DNA from: Candidatus Methanomethylophilus sp. UBA78
GTDB lineage: Archaea; Thermoplasmatota; Thermoplasmata; Methanomassiliicoccales; Methanomethylophilaceae
Direction of reading: 5' to 3'
Length of the DNA: 48,849 bases
Assembly (NCBI GenBank): GCA_002503545.1
Contig: DARY01000033.1
Span: 1 to 48,849, forward strand
The notes under the pieces were generated by a model. The model was not told where the DNA came from and ran no database searches. It worked only from the letters and a program-made list of their open reading frames with translations. The position numbers and the translations under genes are program-made. Below, piece by piece: positions 15,873 through 24,747 of this stretch; the first letter of the stretch is position 1, and each line of letters begins with the position of its first letter.

Positions 15873-16166
15873 ATGCAGAGATCCAGAGGATTCAGATCCA
15901 AAACCCGCCAGCTTCTGAAGAAGAAGCCCAGGGCCAGGGGACTTTCCCCCATCACCAGGGGATTCCAGACTTTCGAAGAGGGAGAGAAGGTCAACATCGT
16001 AATCGACCCCTCCATACACAAGGGAATGCCGCACTCCAGGTTCCACGGACTCACCGGTGTCGTCACCGGCAGCAGAGGAACCGCGTACGAGGTCAGCGTC
16101 AACGTCGGCGGAAAGACCAAGGTCGTCGTTTCCCGCCCCGAGCACCTCGTGAAGGCAGTTCAGTAA
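15873..16166 (+). CDS. rpl21e: Ribosomal protein L21e
   Basis: 97-residue large-subunit ribosomal protein. Recognised by the basic N-terminus (GFRSKTRQLLKKKPRARG), GLSPITRGFQTFEEGEKV, the SH3-like core with PHSRFHGLTGVVTGSRG and the C-terminal RPEHLV. It opens a conserved archaeal cluster with Rpb4, DUF655 and KsgA. The leader of about 70-90 bases carries TATA-like elements at about 15769-15779 and 15800-15806, the latter flanked by a CTCGA/TCGAG repeat. It ends in TAA, unlike most genes here. Confidence 0.96.
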   Translation: MQRSRGFRSKTRQLLKKKPRARGLSPITRGFQTFEEGEKVNIVIDPSIHKGMPHSRFHGLTGVVTGSRGTAYEVSVNVGGKTKVVVSRPEHLVKAVQ

Positions 16167-16198
16167 ACCGATTCACATACCAGAGCGGGTGGAGTAGC

Positions 16199-16531
16199 AT
16201 GACTGACGGACAGTACGTTTCATTGGCAGAAGTAAGGGACATGTTGACTGCGGAGAACAACAAAAGGGAGCTCCTCCCGATGCAGAAATATGCTCTAGCC
16301 CAGGCGACTGACGTCTGCTACATCACCAAGGAGCAGGCGGACGAGATTGTGTCCAAGCTCCTCCAGCTCGATTTCCTCGCAGACAAACCTGCGCTGGCGG
16401 TAAAGATCGCCGACATCCTTCCTAAGTATCCTGCAGACGTACGCGCCCTCTGTGCGAAGGAGAGGCTCGTACGCCCGCTCGATGCCGAGATGATCGACCA
16501 GATCCTCGACATCGTAGCCCCTTACCTCTGA
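16199..16531 (+). CDS. rpoF: RNA polymerase subunit F (Rpb4)
   Basis: 110-residue Rpb4-like subunit that pairs with subunit E (Rpb7) to form the polymerase stalk, which binds nascent RNA and helps promoter opening. Visible features are the N-terminal VSLAEVRDML and the all-helical C-terminal domain ending MIDQILDIVAPYL. Position after L21e and before DUF655 is the usual archaeal order. A GGTGGAG Shine-Dalgarno precedes the ATG. Confidence 0.93.
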   Translation: MTDGQYVSLAEVRDMLTAENNKRELLPMQKYALAQATDVCYITKEQADEIVSKLLQLDFLADKPALAVKIADILPKYPADVRALCAKERLVRPLDAEMIDQILDIVAPYL

Positions 16532-16547
16532 AGAGGAGGAACCGACC

Positions 16548-17099
16548 ATGGAAGAATACGCATACGTTCTAGATTATCTACCGCAGGGCACAAGCGTCAG
16601 CAAGTTCGACAAGAAGGAGCCTGTCGTCTACGCCCTCGGGGACAACGAGTTCAAGCTGTTCGAACTGGTGGCCAAACCCGGGGTGGCCGTGAACATAGGC
16701 GACCGCGTGTACATAGGCAAGGACGGATCCAAGAGGTCCGCCATAGACCATGTGAAGAGGAGGATCGGATACGAAGACCTCTCCAACATAGCCTCTTCCG
16801 AACTGGAGTACTCCGTCGAGACCATAGTCAAGGCCGACGAGACCCGCTTCATAAGGTTCTACAACGAAGCGGGACCCGTCACCATCAAGAAGCACCTCCT
16901 CGAGGAGCTTCCGGGACTCGGCAAGAAGACCATGCTGGCCATCCTCGACGAGAGGACGAAGAACGGACCGTTCAAGGGATACGCGGACCTTGCGGCCAGG
17001 GTCCCGGGCGTGAAGAGCCCGGAGAAGCTCATCGCCGCGCGCGTGATCCTGGAGATCACGGACCCGAACAGGAAACGCTACCTGTTCGTACTCAGATGA
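16548..17099 (+). CDS. DUF655 nucleic-acid-binding protein
   Basis: 183-residue archaeal DUF655 protein. It starts YAYVLDYLPQG, a family hallmark, followed by an OB-like N-terminal domain (VYALGDNEFKLFELV, GDRVYIGKDG) and a C-terminal helix-hairpin-helix region (LEELPGLGKKTMLAIL). The last codons overlap the start of ksgA by four bases. A strong GAGGAGG ribosome site precedes the ATG. Function not established; genomic linkage points to rRNA or RNA polymerase biology. Confidence 0.9.
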   Translation: MEEYAYVLDYLPQGTSVSKFDKKEPVVYALGDNEFKLFELVAKPGVAVNIGDRVYIGKDGSKRSAIDHVKRRIGYEDLSNIASSELEYSVETIVKADETRFIRFYNEAGPVTIKKHLLEELPGLGKKTMLAILDERTKNGPFKGYADLAARVPGVKSPEKLIAARVILEITDPNRKRYLFVLR

Positions 17100-17905
17100 G
17101 CGAGACGGGCCGTCTCATAGCAGAGACGGGCGTGAGACCCAGCAAGAGCAGGGGACAGAACTTCCTGACCGACGGGCGCGTCGCCGACCGCCACGTCGGG
17201 TACGCCGGGATAGAGCCCGGGGACCGCGTCCTCGAGGTGGGGCCGGGGCTGGGGATCCTCACGCAGAGGCTGGCGGAGGTATCCGGGAGCCTCACCTGCA
17301 TAGAGCTGGACGACGCCCTCGCCGATTACATCGAGAAGACCTACGGCGGCCGTCTGACGCTCATCCGCGGGGATGCGACCAAGGTCCCCTTCCCCCCTTT
17401 CGACAGGTTCGTCAGCAACCTCCCCTACAGCGTCTCCACCCCCATAATCTTCAAGCTTCTGGAACATCCGTTCAAGAAGGCCGTCGTCATGGTGCAGAAG
17501 GAGTTCGCCGAGAGGATGGTCGCCGACGTCGGCAGCCCCGACTACTCCCGCCTCACCGTCAATCTCTTCTACAGGGCGGAGTGCCGGATACTTGAGGACG
17601 TGCCCAGCAGCAGGTTCAACCCCCGGCCCAAGGTCGACTCGTGCCTCGTATCCATCGTCCCCCGTCCCGCACCCTTCGATGTCAGGGACGAGAAGACCTT
17701 CTTCGACGTGACCCGGGTGTGCTTCGACCACCGGAGGAAGAAGATAGGGACCTCCCTCAAAGGTGCCAGGATGATAGATTCGGCCGAGGGCATCCCCTAT
17801 GCGGACGCCCGCATCGAGAGCCTGAGACCGGTGGAGATCGCGGAGATAGCGGATGCGGTCTGGGAATCGAAGACCCGTGCGGCGGCGGCCCATCCCAACC
17901 TATAA
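17096..17905 (+). CDS. rsmA: 16S rRNA dimethyladenosine transferase KsgA/Dim1
   Basis: Dimethylates two adjacent adenosines in helix 45 near the 3' end of 16S rRNA. The 269-residue protein shows the SAM motif LEVGPGLGILTQRL, the acidic ribose contact CIELDD, the catalytic NLPY motif (SNLPYSVSTPI) and the C-terminal domain beginning FNPRPKVDSCLV. SKSRGQNFLTD at the N-terminus is the family signature. It overlaps DUF655 (ATGA) and ends in TAA. Very secure. Confidence 0.96.
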   Translation: MSETGRLIAETGVRPSKSRGQNFLTDGRVADRHVGYAGIEPGDRVLEVGPGLGILTQRLAEVSGSLTCIELDDALADYIEKTYGGRLTLIRGDATKVPFPPFDRFVSNLPYSVSTPIIFKLLEHPFKKAVVMVQKEFAERMVADVGSPDYSRLTVNLFYRAECRILEDVPSSRFNPRPKVDSCLVSIVPRPAPFDVRDEKTFFDVTRVCFDHRRKKIGTSLKGARMIDSAEGIPYADARIESLRPVEIAEIADAVWESKTRAAAAHPNL

Positions 17906-17936
17906 GGGCAACCATTCCATAGACCGAGGCGATTAC

Positions 17937-19124
17937 ATGCAAATCGGCATCGTCGGAAAACCTAACGTCGGAAAATCTACGATGTTCGGCGCGGCCACCA
18001 TGGCGCCCGTAGAAATCGCCAATTATCCATTCACGACCATCGAACCGAACAAGGGCGTGGGGTATGTGAGGTACCCGTGCCCGTGCAGGCAGCTCGGCGT
18101 CACCTGCAACCCCCACAACTCCCTGTGCATCAACGGGACGAGGATGATACCGGTGGACCTGCTCGACGTGGCCGGCCTGGTCCCCGACGCATGGCAGGGG
18201 AAGGGACTCGGCAACAAGTTCCTCGACGACCTCAGGCAGGCCGACGCCCTCATCAACGTCGTCGATGCCAGCGGCGGCACCAACATAGAGGGGGTGCCCG
18301 GGAAGATCGGGGAGTTCGACCCGACCGAGGACGTGGTGTTCCTGAGACACGAGATAGACTGCTGGATGAGGGAGATCGTCAAGGACGGTCTCGGCAAGAT
18401 AGCCAGACAGGCGAAGATGACCGGCAGCAAGCCGGAGGCCGTACTGGCGGAGAGACTCAACGGGCTCAAGATCACGGAGGGCCAGATCAAGACGGCCCTG
18501 GAGAAGGCGCCTCTGCCGGCCGACCCGACCTCCTGGGACGACGAATCCCTGCTCAGGCTGTGCGGCGAGATACGCAGGATCGCCAAACCGATGATCATCG
18601 CCATGAACAAGGCGGACGTGGCACCGGAGAAGAACCTGGGGGCCGTGGCCGCACTGGGCGACAGGGCGGTACCCACCATGGCCGAGACCGAGCTGGCACT
18701 CAAGAAGGCGGAGAAGGCGGGCATCGTCGAATACCTGCCGGGGGACAGGACCTTCGCCATCAGAGAAGGCGCCAACCTCAGCGAGGCCCAGCGGAAGGCC
18801 CTCGGCTACATGCGCGAGAACATGGAGAAGCACGGGGGGACCGGGGTGCAGACGTGCCTGGAGGACGCCGTGTACAAGACCCTGAACTACATCCCCGTGT
18901 TCCCGGTGGAGGACGAGAACAAGCTCTGCGACCACTTCGGACGCGTGCTGCCGGACTGCCACCTGGTCCCGGCGGGGAGCACCGCCAAGGACCTGGCCTA
19001 CAGGATCCACACCGACCTGGGGGACAAGTTCATCCGGGCCGTCAACTGCAGAACGAAACGCACCGTGGGCGCGGACTACGTCCTGGAACCGGGCGACATC
19101 ATAAGGATCGTCGCCAACAAGTGA
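17937..19124 (+). CDS. Obg/YchF-like GTPase with TGS domain
   Basis: 395-residue translation-associated GTPase of the archaeal YchF/DRG-like branch. It has Walker A GKPNVGKST at residues 7-15, the switch segment NYPFTTIEPNKG, G3 DVAGLVPDA, G4 NKAD and a C-terminal TGS domain (CHLVPAGSTAKDLAYRIH). A Cys-rich insert after strand 2 (YPCPCRQLGVTCNPHNSLC) is characteristic of this archaeal group. The start at 17937 is chosen because the P-loop should lie at the extreme N-terminus and a TATA-like CTATAAG lies about 30 bases upstream. polB follows after 7 bases. Confidence 0.92.
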   Translation: MQIGIVGKPNVGKSTMFGAATMAPVEIANYPFTTIEPNKGVGYVRYPCPCRQLGVTCNPHNSLCINGTRMIPVDLLDVAGLVPDAWQGKGLGNKFLDDLRQADALINVVDASGGTNIEGVPGKIGEFDPTEDVVFLRHEIDCWMREIVKDGLGKIARQAKMTGSKPEAVLAERLNGLKITEGQIKTALEKAPLPADPTSWDDESLLRLCGEIRRIAKPMIIAMNKADVAPEKNLGAVAALGDRAVPTMAETELALKKAEKAGIVEYLPGDRTFAIREGANLSEAQRKALGYMRENMEKHGGTGVQTCLEDAVYKTLNYIPVFPVEDENKLCDHFGRVLPDCHLVPAGSTAKDLAYRIHTDLGDKFIRAVNCRTKRTVGADYVLEPGDIIRIVANK

Positions 19125-19131
19125 GAGTCAT

Positions 19132-21555
19132 ATGGCCGGCACATACGACGTCAGACTCCTGAGCGCATCCTATGCCAGCGACAGGGAGGGGGAACCGTAC
19201 ATAGAGCTGTTCGGCAAGACCCGCGACAGGAAGTCCATATTGATCGCCGTATACGGCTTCAGACCGTACTTCTTCATCGTCGACCCGGACAAGACGACCG
19301 AGGAGAGCCTGCGCAAGGACAAGGAAATCCTCGATCTGGCACATACGGAACTCGAGTACAGGGGGAGGAAGCACGACTGCCTGAAGATCACCATGGGCAA
19401 CCCCTGGTCCGTCCCCCAGCTGAGGAACCGGCTGGCACAGAGGTACACGGTGCTGGCGGGGGACATACAGTACCACGACCGCTACATCTACGACACGGAC
19501 ATGGGATCCTGCATACGCGTCACGGGGGAGGACGCGGACCTGGATTACTGCACGGACATCAGGATAAGGATGGGTAGTTTCGAGAACATAGAATCCTTCG
19601 ACCCCGGTCTCAGGTTCCTGTCCTTCGACATAGAGAACAGTATCACGGACCAGACGATCTACTGCATTTGCTCCAGGGTGGAGGAGGGCGGGACGTTCAC
19701 CACCCCCGATCCCATATACGGCGAGGAAAAGGACATCATCAGGAGGTTCGCCGAACTGGTCGAGAGGACCGACCCGGATGTCATAACCGGCTACAACATA
19801 GACAACTACGACATAAGGAAGATCATCGAGAGGGCCGAGTACAACAAGATGAGGGACGCCCTCCCCTGGGGCAGGGACCGCGGACAGCCCAAACTGTTCA
19901 GCGAGAGGTTCTGGCGGGTCAAGGGCAGGCTCATAACCGACGCCTGGTGGGCCGTGAAGAAGGAGATCAGACCCAAACAGGAGACCCTCAACGCCGTGGC
20001 CAAGCTGATCCTCGGCGAGGAGAAGCTGGACGTCGACCCCAAGCACATGGACGAGGAATGGGCCGGGAACCGCGGACGCGTGATCGAGTACTGCACCCAG
20101 GATGCCAATCTGGCTCTCCGCATACTGCTCGCCGTGGAGACCATTAGGAAGGGGATGGACCTGGCGGCCGTCTCCAAACTCCCGGTGGAGGACGTCCTGG
20201 TCTCCGGGACGTCCACGCTCGCCGACTCCCTGCTCATACGTGCGGCGGACCGGAGGGGCGTCGGGGTGCCGATGAGCGGCAGGAGGAAGGCCCAGAGGGA
20301 CGACCAGATAGCCGGAGGGTATGTCCACTCGATGAAACCCGGACTGTACCACTGGGTCGTCGTCCTGGATTTCAAATCCATGTACCCCTCCCTCATCATA
20401 GCCAACAACATCTGCTTCACCACGCTCTGCGACGACGGTGAGATAGTGTCGCCCTCGGGAGCCAGGTACGCATCCCCCGAGAGGAAGGCGGGGATCCTCC
20501 CCGGGATCCTGTCGGGACTGATGACCCAGAGGGACTCCATCAAGAAGAGGATGAAGGCCGCCGCGGACCCCGTGGAGCACAACTACCTCGACGGACTGCA
20601 GGCGGCCGTCAAGATCGTCATGAACACCTTCTACGGGGTGTTCGCTTCGGACTTCTACCGTTTCACCGACAAGACCATAGGCGCATCCATAACGGCCTTC
20701 GCCAGGGGCGGGATCACCGGGATCATAGGGGACCTGGAGAAGGACGGGCATCCCGTGATATACGGGGACACGGACTCGGTCTTCGTCCTGTCGCCGGAGC
20801 ACGACGTGGAGGGGGCGGTGAGGTTCGGCAAGGGGCAGTCGGAGCGCTTCTCCAGGAACGGCATGACCATGGAGTTCGAGAAGCTCATGGAGCCCCTCTT
20901 CTCCCACGGCATGAAGAAGAGGTACGTGGGCAGGATAGTGTGGCCGGAGGAGCACGATGACCTGCTGGTGAGGGGGTACGAGATACGCCGCTCGGACTCC
21001 TTCGACCTCCAGAGCAGGATGCTGACGGAGCTGTTCGAGAGGATCCTCGACGAGGACCAGGACGGGGCGCTGGCACTTGTCAAGGACTCCATACGCAGGG
21101 TCCTGTCGGGGGAGGTCCCGGCCGAGGACCTCGTCATATCACGTACCTGCAGGGGCCTCGACGCCTACGAGAACCCGGAGCGCATGGCGAACGTGCGGGC
21201 GGCCAGGAAGATGATGGACCTGGGCTACAACTTCATCCCGGGGATGAAGATCTCCTGGATCGTCACCGACGGTTCCGCCGTGCCGCAGGAGGTGGAGCCC
21301 TACATAAGCGGCGTGCCTTTCGGGCACAGGCCCGACTACCGCTACTACGCCGGACGCCTCGCGCAGATGGCCTCGCGCATCACCGAGGCCTTCGGATGGA
21401 CGGAGGCGGACCTGATGATGGGCTCCCAGCAGAAGACGCTCTTCGACAGCGCCTTCGGGACGCCAGCCCCGAGACATGACACGGTCAGGAAGACGCCCGA
21501 GGAGGGCACCGGGAAGAAGAAGCCGAGGACCGTGTCCCTGGACAGCTTCATGTGA
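19132..21555 (+). CDS. polB: Family B DNA polymerase
   Basis: 807-residue replicative-type polymerase. The 3'-5' exonuclease domain has Exo I FDIEN (about 165), Exo II GYNIDNYD and Exo III YCTQDAN. The polymerase domain has motif A DFKSMYPSLI, motif B with KIVMNTFYGV and motif C YGDTDS, all intact. No intein interrupts these usual insertion sites. The C-terminus ends in a short region (KTLFDSAFG and TVSLDSFM) that may be a PCNA-binding tail, where KTLFDSAF loosely fits the QxxLxxFF pattern. Directly follows the GTPase gene. It carries one ATGTGCCAG copy on the minus strand (19336-19344). Confidence 0.96.
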   Translation: MAGTYDVRLLSASYASDREGEPYIELFGKTRDRKSILIAVYGFRPYFFIVDPDKTTEESLRKDKEILDLAHTELEYRGRKHDCLKITMGNPWSVPQLRNRLAQRYTVLAGDIQYHDRYIYDTDMGSCIRVTGEDADLDYCTDIRIRMGSFENIESFDPGLRFLSFDIENSITDQTIYCICSRVEEGGTFTTPDPIYGEEKDIIRRFAELVERTDPDVITGYNIDNYDIRKIIERAEYNKMRDALPWGRDRGQPKLFSERFWRVKGRLITDAWWAVKKEIRPKQETLNAVAKLILGEEKLDVDPKHMDEEWAGNRGRVIEYCTQDANLALRILLAVETIRKGMDLAAVSKLPVEDVLVSGTSTLADSLLIRAADRRGVGVPMSGRRKAQRDDQIAGGYVHSMKPGLYHWVVVLDFKSMYPSLIIANNICFTTLCDDGEIVSPSGARYASPERKAGILPGILSGLMTQRDSIKKRMKAAADPVEHNYLDGLQAAVKIVMNTFYGVFASDFYRFTDKTIGASITAFARGGITGIIGDLEKDGHPVIYGDTDSVFVLSPEHDVEGAVRFGKGQSERFSRNGMTMEFEKLMEPLFSHGMKKRYVGRIVWPEEHDDLLVRGYEIRRSDSFDLQSRMLTELFERILDEDQDGALALVKDSIRRVLSGEVPAEDLVISRTCRGLDAYENPERMANVRAARKMMDLGYNFIPGMKISWIVTDGSAVPQEVEPYISGVPFGHRPDYRYYAGRLAQMASRITEAFGWTEADLMMGSQQKTLFDSAFGTPAPRHDTVRKTPEEGTGKKKPRTVSLDSFM

Positions 21556-21601
21556 CGCGGCGGGGGATCTCCCGTCCCGGGGGCCTCGGTCCGATAACAG
21601 G

Positions 21602-21690
21602 TTTATATACGAATTTCACATCTGCGGATTTTACGGAGTCATAAGACTCTGCGGAAATGTACCCCGTAGGGGCGAATCCGAAAAGGTGAT
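21602..21690 (+). promoter_or_regulatory. TATA box and structured 5' leader of rpl15e (three-way junction)
   Basis: TTTATATA (21602-21609) would start transcription near 21630 or slightly before. The sequence between it and the ATG folds as an outer stem CGGATT/AATCCG (21625-21630 with 21675-21680, plus one G-T pair) enclosing a 7-bp hairpin with an ATAA loop (21634-21651) and a CCCC/GGGG hairpin with a GTA loop (21662-21672). The Shine-Dalgarno AAGGTGAT begins 3 bases after the outer stem. It may be an autoregulatory L15e site. If transcription starts at the typical distance, the 5' strand of the outer stem would be at the very edge of the mRNA. Confidence 0.5.
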
Positions 21691-21693
21691 AAA

Positions 21694-22317
21694 ATGGCAG
21701 ATGAACCCACCGAGAAGAAGGTTCCTCAGGGAAAGAGCATGTACAAGTACATCTCCGAGGCCTGGGCGAACAGTTCCGAGACCTACGTGAAAGCCCTCAA
21801 CCAGGAGAGGAAGATCCAGTGGAGGAGAGAGGAGAACTTCCTCCGCATCGAGAAACCCACCAGGCTCGACAGGGCAAGGGCCCTCGGCTACAAGGCCAAG
21901 CAGGGATACGTGCTCGTAAGGGCGAAGGTCAGGAAGGGAGCCTTCCAGAAGAGACAGATCAAGTCCGGAAGGAGGGCCAAGAGGAAGGGAGAGGAGCAGC
22001 TCATAGTCAGCAAATCCCTCCAGAGCATCGCCGAAGAGAGGACCCAGAAGAGATACCAGAACCTCGAGGTTCTGAACAGCTACTGGGTCGGAGCGGACGG
22101 ACAGCACGAGTGGTACGAGGTCATACTCGTCGACCCCGGATGCCCGGTCATCCAGCACGATCCCAAGATCAACTGGATCTGCGACAACAAGCACAAGAAC
22201 CGTGTATACCGCGGTCTGACCTCTTCCGGAAAGAAGGGACGCGGACTCAGGAACAAGGGACACGGTGCTGAGAAAGTCAGGCCGTCCGGTGCCGCCAACG
22301 GCAACAGGAACAACTGA
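21694..22317 (+). CDS. rpl15e: Ribosomal protein L15e
   Basis: 207-residue large-subunit protein, slightly longer than the typical 190-200. Family segments: MYKYISEAWANSS, RLDRARALGYKAKQGYVLVR, the basic GRRAKRKG, LNSYWVGADGQHEWYEVILVDP and GRGLRNKGHGAEKVRPS. It is a highly basic protein that binds 23S rRNA. A clear AAGGTGAT ribosome site precedes the ATG. Monocistronic, between a structured leader and a strong downstream hairpin. Confidence 0.96.
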   Translation: MADEPTEKKVPQGKSMYKYISEAWANSSETYVKALNQERKIQWRREENFLRIEKPTRLDRARALGYKAKQGYVLVRAKVRKGAFQKRQIKSGRRAKRKGEEQLIVSKSLQSIAEERTQKRYQNLEVLNSYWVGADGQHEWYEVILVDPGCPVIQHDPKINWICDNKHKNRVYRGLTSSGKKGRGLRNKGHGAEKVRPSGAANGNRNN

Positions 22318-22358
22318 AGTCACTCCCGCCTTGAACGGCGGTTCCTTCAAACCATTTA

Positions 22359-22380
22359 ACCCGTCCGGAGACGGACGGGT
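22359..22380 (+). terminator. Hairpin with GAGA tetraloop after rpl15e
   Basis: Perfect 9-bp stem ACCCGTCCG/CGGACGGGT closed by a GAGA (GNRA) loop and followed by GTTTTC. A weaker CCGCC/GGCGG hairpin lies just before it at about 22327-22342. Likely the 3' end of the L15e transcript. Confidence 0.5.
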
Positions 22381-22451
22381 GTTTTCTGCACACATTCCCA
22401 CACGGTCCGTCTCGCAACGGATTTAATACCGAAACCGCCCTGGAAGGCGGG

Positions 22452-23183
22452 ATGAGCCGCCTGACAGATGCCCTCAGACTCAACACCCGGCCGGTGGCCG
22501 TATACCGCGAACGCTCCATCCCCGACGGTGCATCGGTTCCGTCGGCGGACTGCTGCATACCGTCCCTCCTGATGAAATGCGCCAGGACCGGCGTGAAGTG
22601 CGCCGCCGACAGGGAGCATATCCGCTGCAAGGGGGCCCTCAGCGGGCTTGGGTTCGGCGGCATACCCGACAGGATGCGCTCCTCCCGCAATCTGTCCGCG
22701 GACGGCGATGCCGAGTCAAAACACGGAGGAAGGAGGCATTTCGTATGCCCGGAAGCGGCCATGCTGCAGCTGGACGGCATAAAGGATTACGGGGACGGGG
22801 AGGATGCGATCGTCTTCCAGGACCTGGACGAGGCCATGGCGGAGAAGAAACCGATAGAGGTCGTCGTGTTCATAGCGGATCCGACCAGGATCTCGGCGCT
22901 TGCGATCCTCGCCGGTTTCGATAGACGGACCCCGGGTCCGGCCATGGTGTCGCCTTACGGCCATGCCTGCCAGCAGATATACGCCCTGCCGAGGGCGGAG
23001 GGGGAGTCCGACGACCCCCACGCCGTGCTGGGGATGACGGACCTTTATGCCAGAAGATTCGTGGACCATGACAAGTTCACCCTGTCGGTCCCCTACAGGC
23101 TGTACCTGAGGATGGAGGAGAACACCGAGGCATCGTTCCTCGGGAAGGAGAACTGGCCGGAGTACCTCGGGAAATGCATATGA
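22452..23183 (+). CDS. DUF169 family protein
   Basis: 243-residue cytosolic protein of the DUF169 type found widely in anaerobic archaea and bacteria. Conserved features are LRLNTRPVAVYR near the N-terminus, a Cys-rich first half (DCCIPSLLMKCARTGVKCAAD, C at about 35-36, 43, 49), RHFVCPEAAMLQL, VVFIADPTRISALA and the C-terminal FTLSVPYRLYLRMEEN. The cysteines could bind a metal or cofactor, but this is not shown. A TATA-like GGATTTAATACC about 27 bases upstream suggests a leaderless message from the ATG at 22452. Function unknown. Confidence 0.8.
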   Translation: MSRLTDALRLNTRPVAVYRERSIPDGASVPSADCCIPSLLMKCARTGVKCAADREHIRCKGALSGLGFGGIPDRMRSSRNLSADGDAESKHGGRRHFVCPEAAMLQLDGIKDYGDGEDAIVFQDLDEAMAEKKPIEVVVFIADPTRISALAILAGFDRRTPGPAMVSPYGHACQQIYALPRAEGESDDPHAVLGMTDLYARRFVDHDKFTLSVPYRLYLRMEENTEASFLGKENWPEYLGKCI

Positions 23184-23242
23184 ATCGTATGAGAAAATAA
23201 TGTAAAATGTTTTTTTACTCCTCTCACGGAGCCATCGCAGAC

Positions 23243-24664
23243 TCAGGCATGCCTTATCCCAGTGATGCGCTCTATGTCAGAATCCACGGTGCAGAGGTCG
23301 TCCAGGGACAGGTCGTGGATGTCGTCGTGTCCGGTGATGCGGACGAAGGAGCGGAGCTCGTCGGCGGTCACGTTCAGGTAGTTGGCGACCCTCTTGGCAC
23401 CGATGTCTATGTCCAGCCTCTTCTCTAGCTCCGGATCCTGCGTGGCTATGCCCATGGGGCACATGCCGCTGTCGCATATCCTGTACCTCTGGCAGCCGAG
23501 AGCCATGAGCGGTCCCGAAGACACGGCCACGGCATCGGCCCCCATGGCGATGGCCTTGACGAAGTCCTTGCTGGTGCGGAGACCCCCGGTTATGACGAGG
23601 TCCTGCTCCATACCGTGCGCATCCATGTACCTCCTGGCCCTGGAGAGGGCGTAAACGGTCGGAACCGAGGATGCGTCCTTGATGTACTTCGGAGACGAGC
23701 CGGTGGCCCCGCCTCTGCCGTCTATAGTTATGAAATCGCATCCGGATTCGGATATGAACTCCAGGTCGTCCTCTATGTGCCCGGCGGCTATCTTCACCCC
23801 TATGGGTTTTCCTCCGCTCCTCTTGCGCAGCATCGAGACCGTCTCCCTGAGGTCCTCGGGCGTGGATATCTCCGAGAATCTGGAGGGGCTGAGGATGTCC
23901 TTCCCTTCGGATTTCTCCCTCATCACGGCCATGACGTGGCTGACCTTGTTCCCGGGCAGATGCCCGCCCATCCCGGGCTTGGTCCCCTGACCTATCTTTA
24001 TCTCGACGGCGGCGCATCTCCTGAAGGTCTCGTCGTACAGACTGTACTTGTTCGGCACGTACTCGAAGATGTAGTTCTATGACGCCTTCATCTCGTCGTA
24101 GAGGGCCCCGCCCTCGCCGCTGCACATGGCGGTACAGGCCATGGCCGTACCCTTGGCGAGGGCTATCTTCGCCCTCCCGGACAGCGCACCGAAACTCATG
24201 TGCGACACGTAGACCGGGGACTCGATCACCATCGGGTGCTTCGCCTTCTTCCCTATGACCGTACGGATGCTGACCTCCTCGGATTCGTTCTTCGGAGGAT
24301 GTGCCAGCTGTCCTCCCAGTATGATTATCCTGTCGAAGTTGGGGACGGGCATGCGGGTGTCCATCGCCTCCCCGACGCTCCTCCCGTTGACAGCCATGAA
24401 ATGTATCTCGTCCATCTGGCCGCCGTCGAAGCGCACCAGCTTGGGATCGTATCCCAGATCCCCGGCGCATTCCTGGGCGGGCTCGGCGGCGGGGGCCTCC
24501 GGTTCCGGTGCGGCGGGTTCGTCGGAACCGCCCTCCAGGACGAACTCCCTCTTGGGGGAACGGCAGAACGGACATACCCAGTCGTCGGGCAGGTCCTCGA
24601 ACTTCACACCCTCTTTCTCCTCGTCGTAGACGTCACCGCAGATCCTGCATCTGTATCTGGCCAT
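23243..24664 (-). CDS. Rubredoxin-glutamate synthase (FMN domain) with in-frame TAG
   Basis: An archaeal glutamate-synthase-type FMN protein fused to an N-terminal rubredoxin. Rubredoxin is seen at residues 1-45 (YRCRICGDVYD, VCPFCRSPK), then an Ala/Pro/Glu-rich linker, then the GltB-like barrel (SPVYVSHMSFGALSGRAKIALAKG; VEIKIGQGTKPGMGGHLPG; FITIDGRGGATG; CPMGIATQDP). Codon 196 is TAG (24077-24079). Reading continues in the same frame with no other defect: EMKAS, TAG, then NYIFEYVPNKYSL. In homologues this stretch is continuous and the TAG falls at or next to a usual Lys. The read-through product is 473 residues. Best explanation in a lineage that decodes TAG is pyrrolysine; a recent nonsense mutation is the alternative. 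The downstream half has no ATG near the break. Likely role: amino-group or electron transfer to glutamate from reduced rubredoxin/ferredoxin. Confidence 0.8.
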
Positions 24665-24747
24665 GGGACACGCAAATACGCATCGGTTTAAAATGAAGCG
24701 CCTGCGGCGGTACCGAATCGCATCTGATTACACAGAGGCCCTTACGG

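Noticed and set aside
19132..21555. Intein in the DNA polymerase
   Set aside because: Motifs A, B and C are contiguous and the length is normal.
23243..24058. Separate gene for the second half of the glutamate synthase, starting at GTG 24058
   Set aside because: The GTG encodes a conserved Val inside EYVPNKYS, there is no ribosome site, and the frame is continuous with the rubredoxin half through one TAG.
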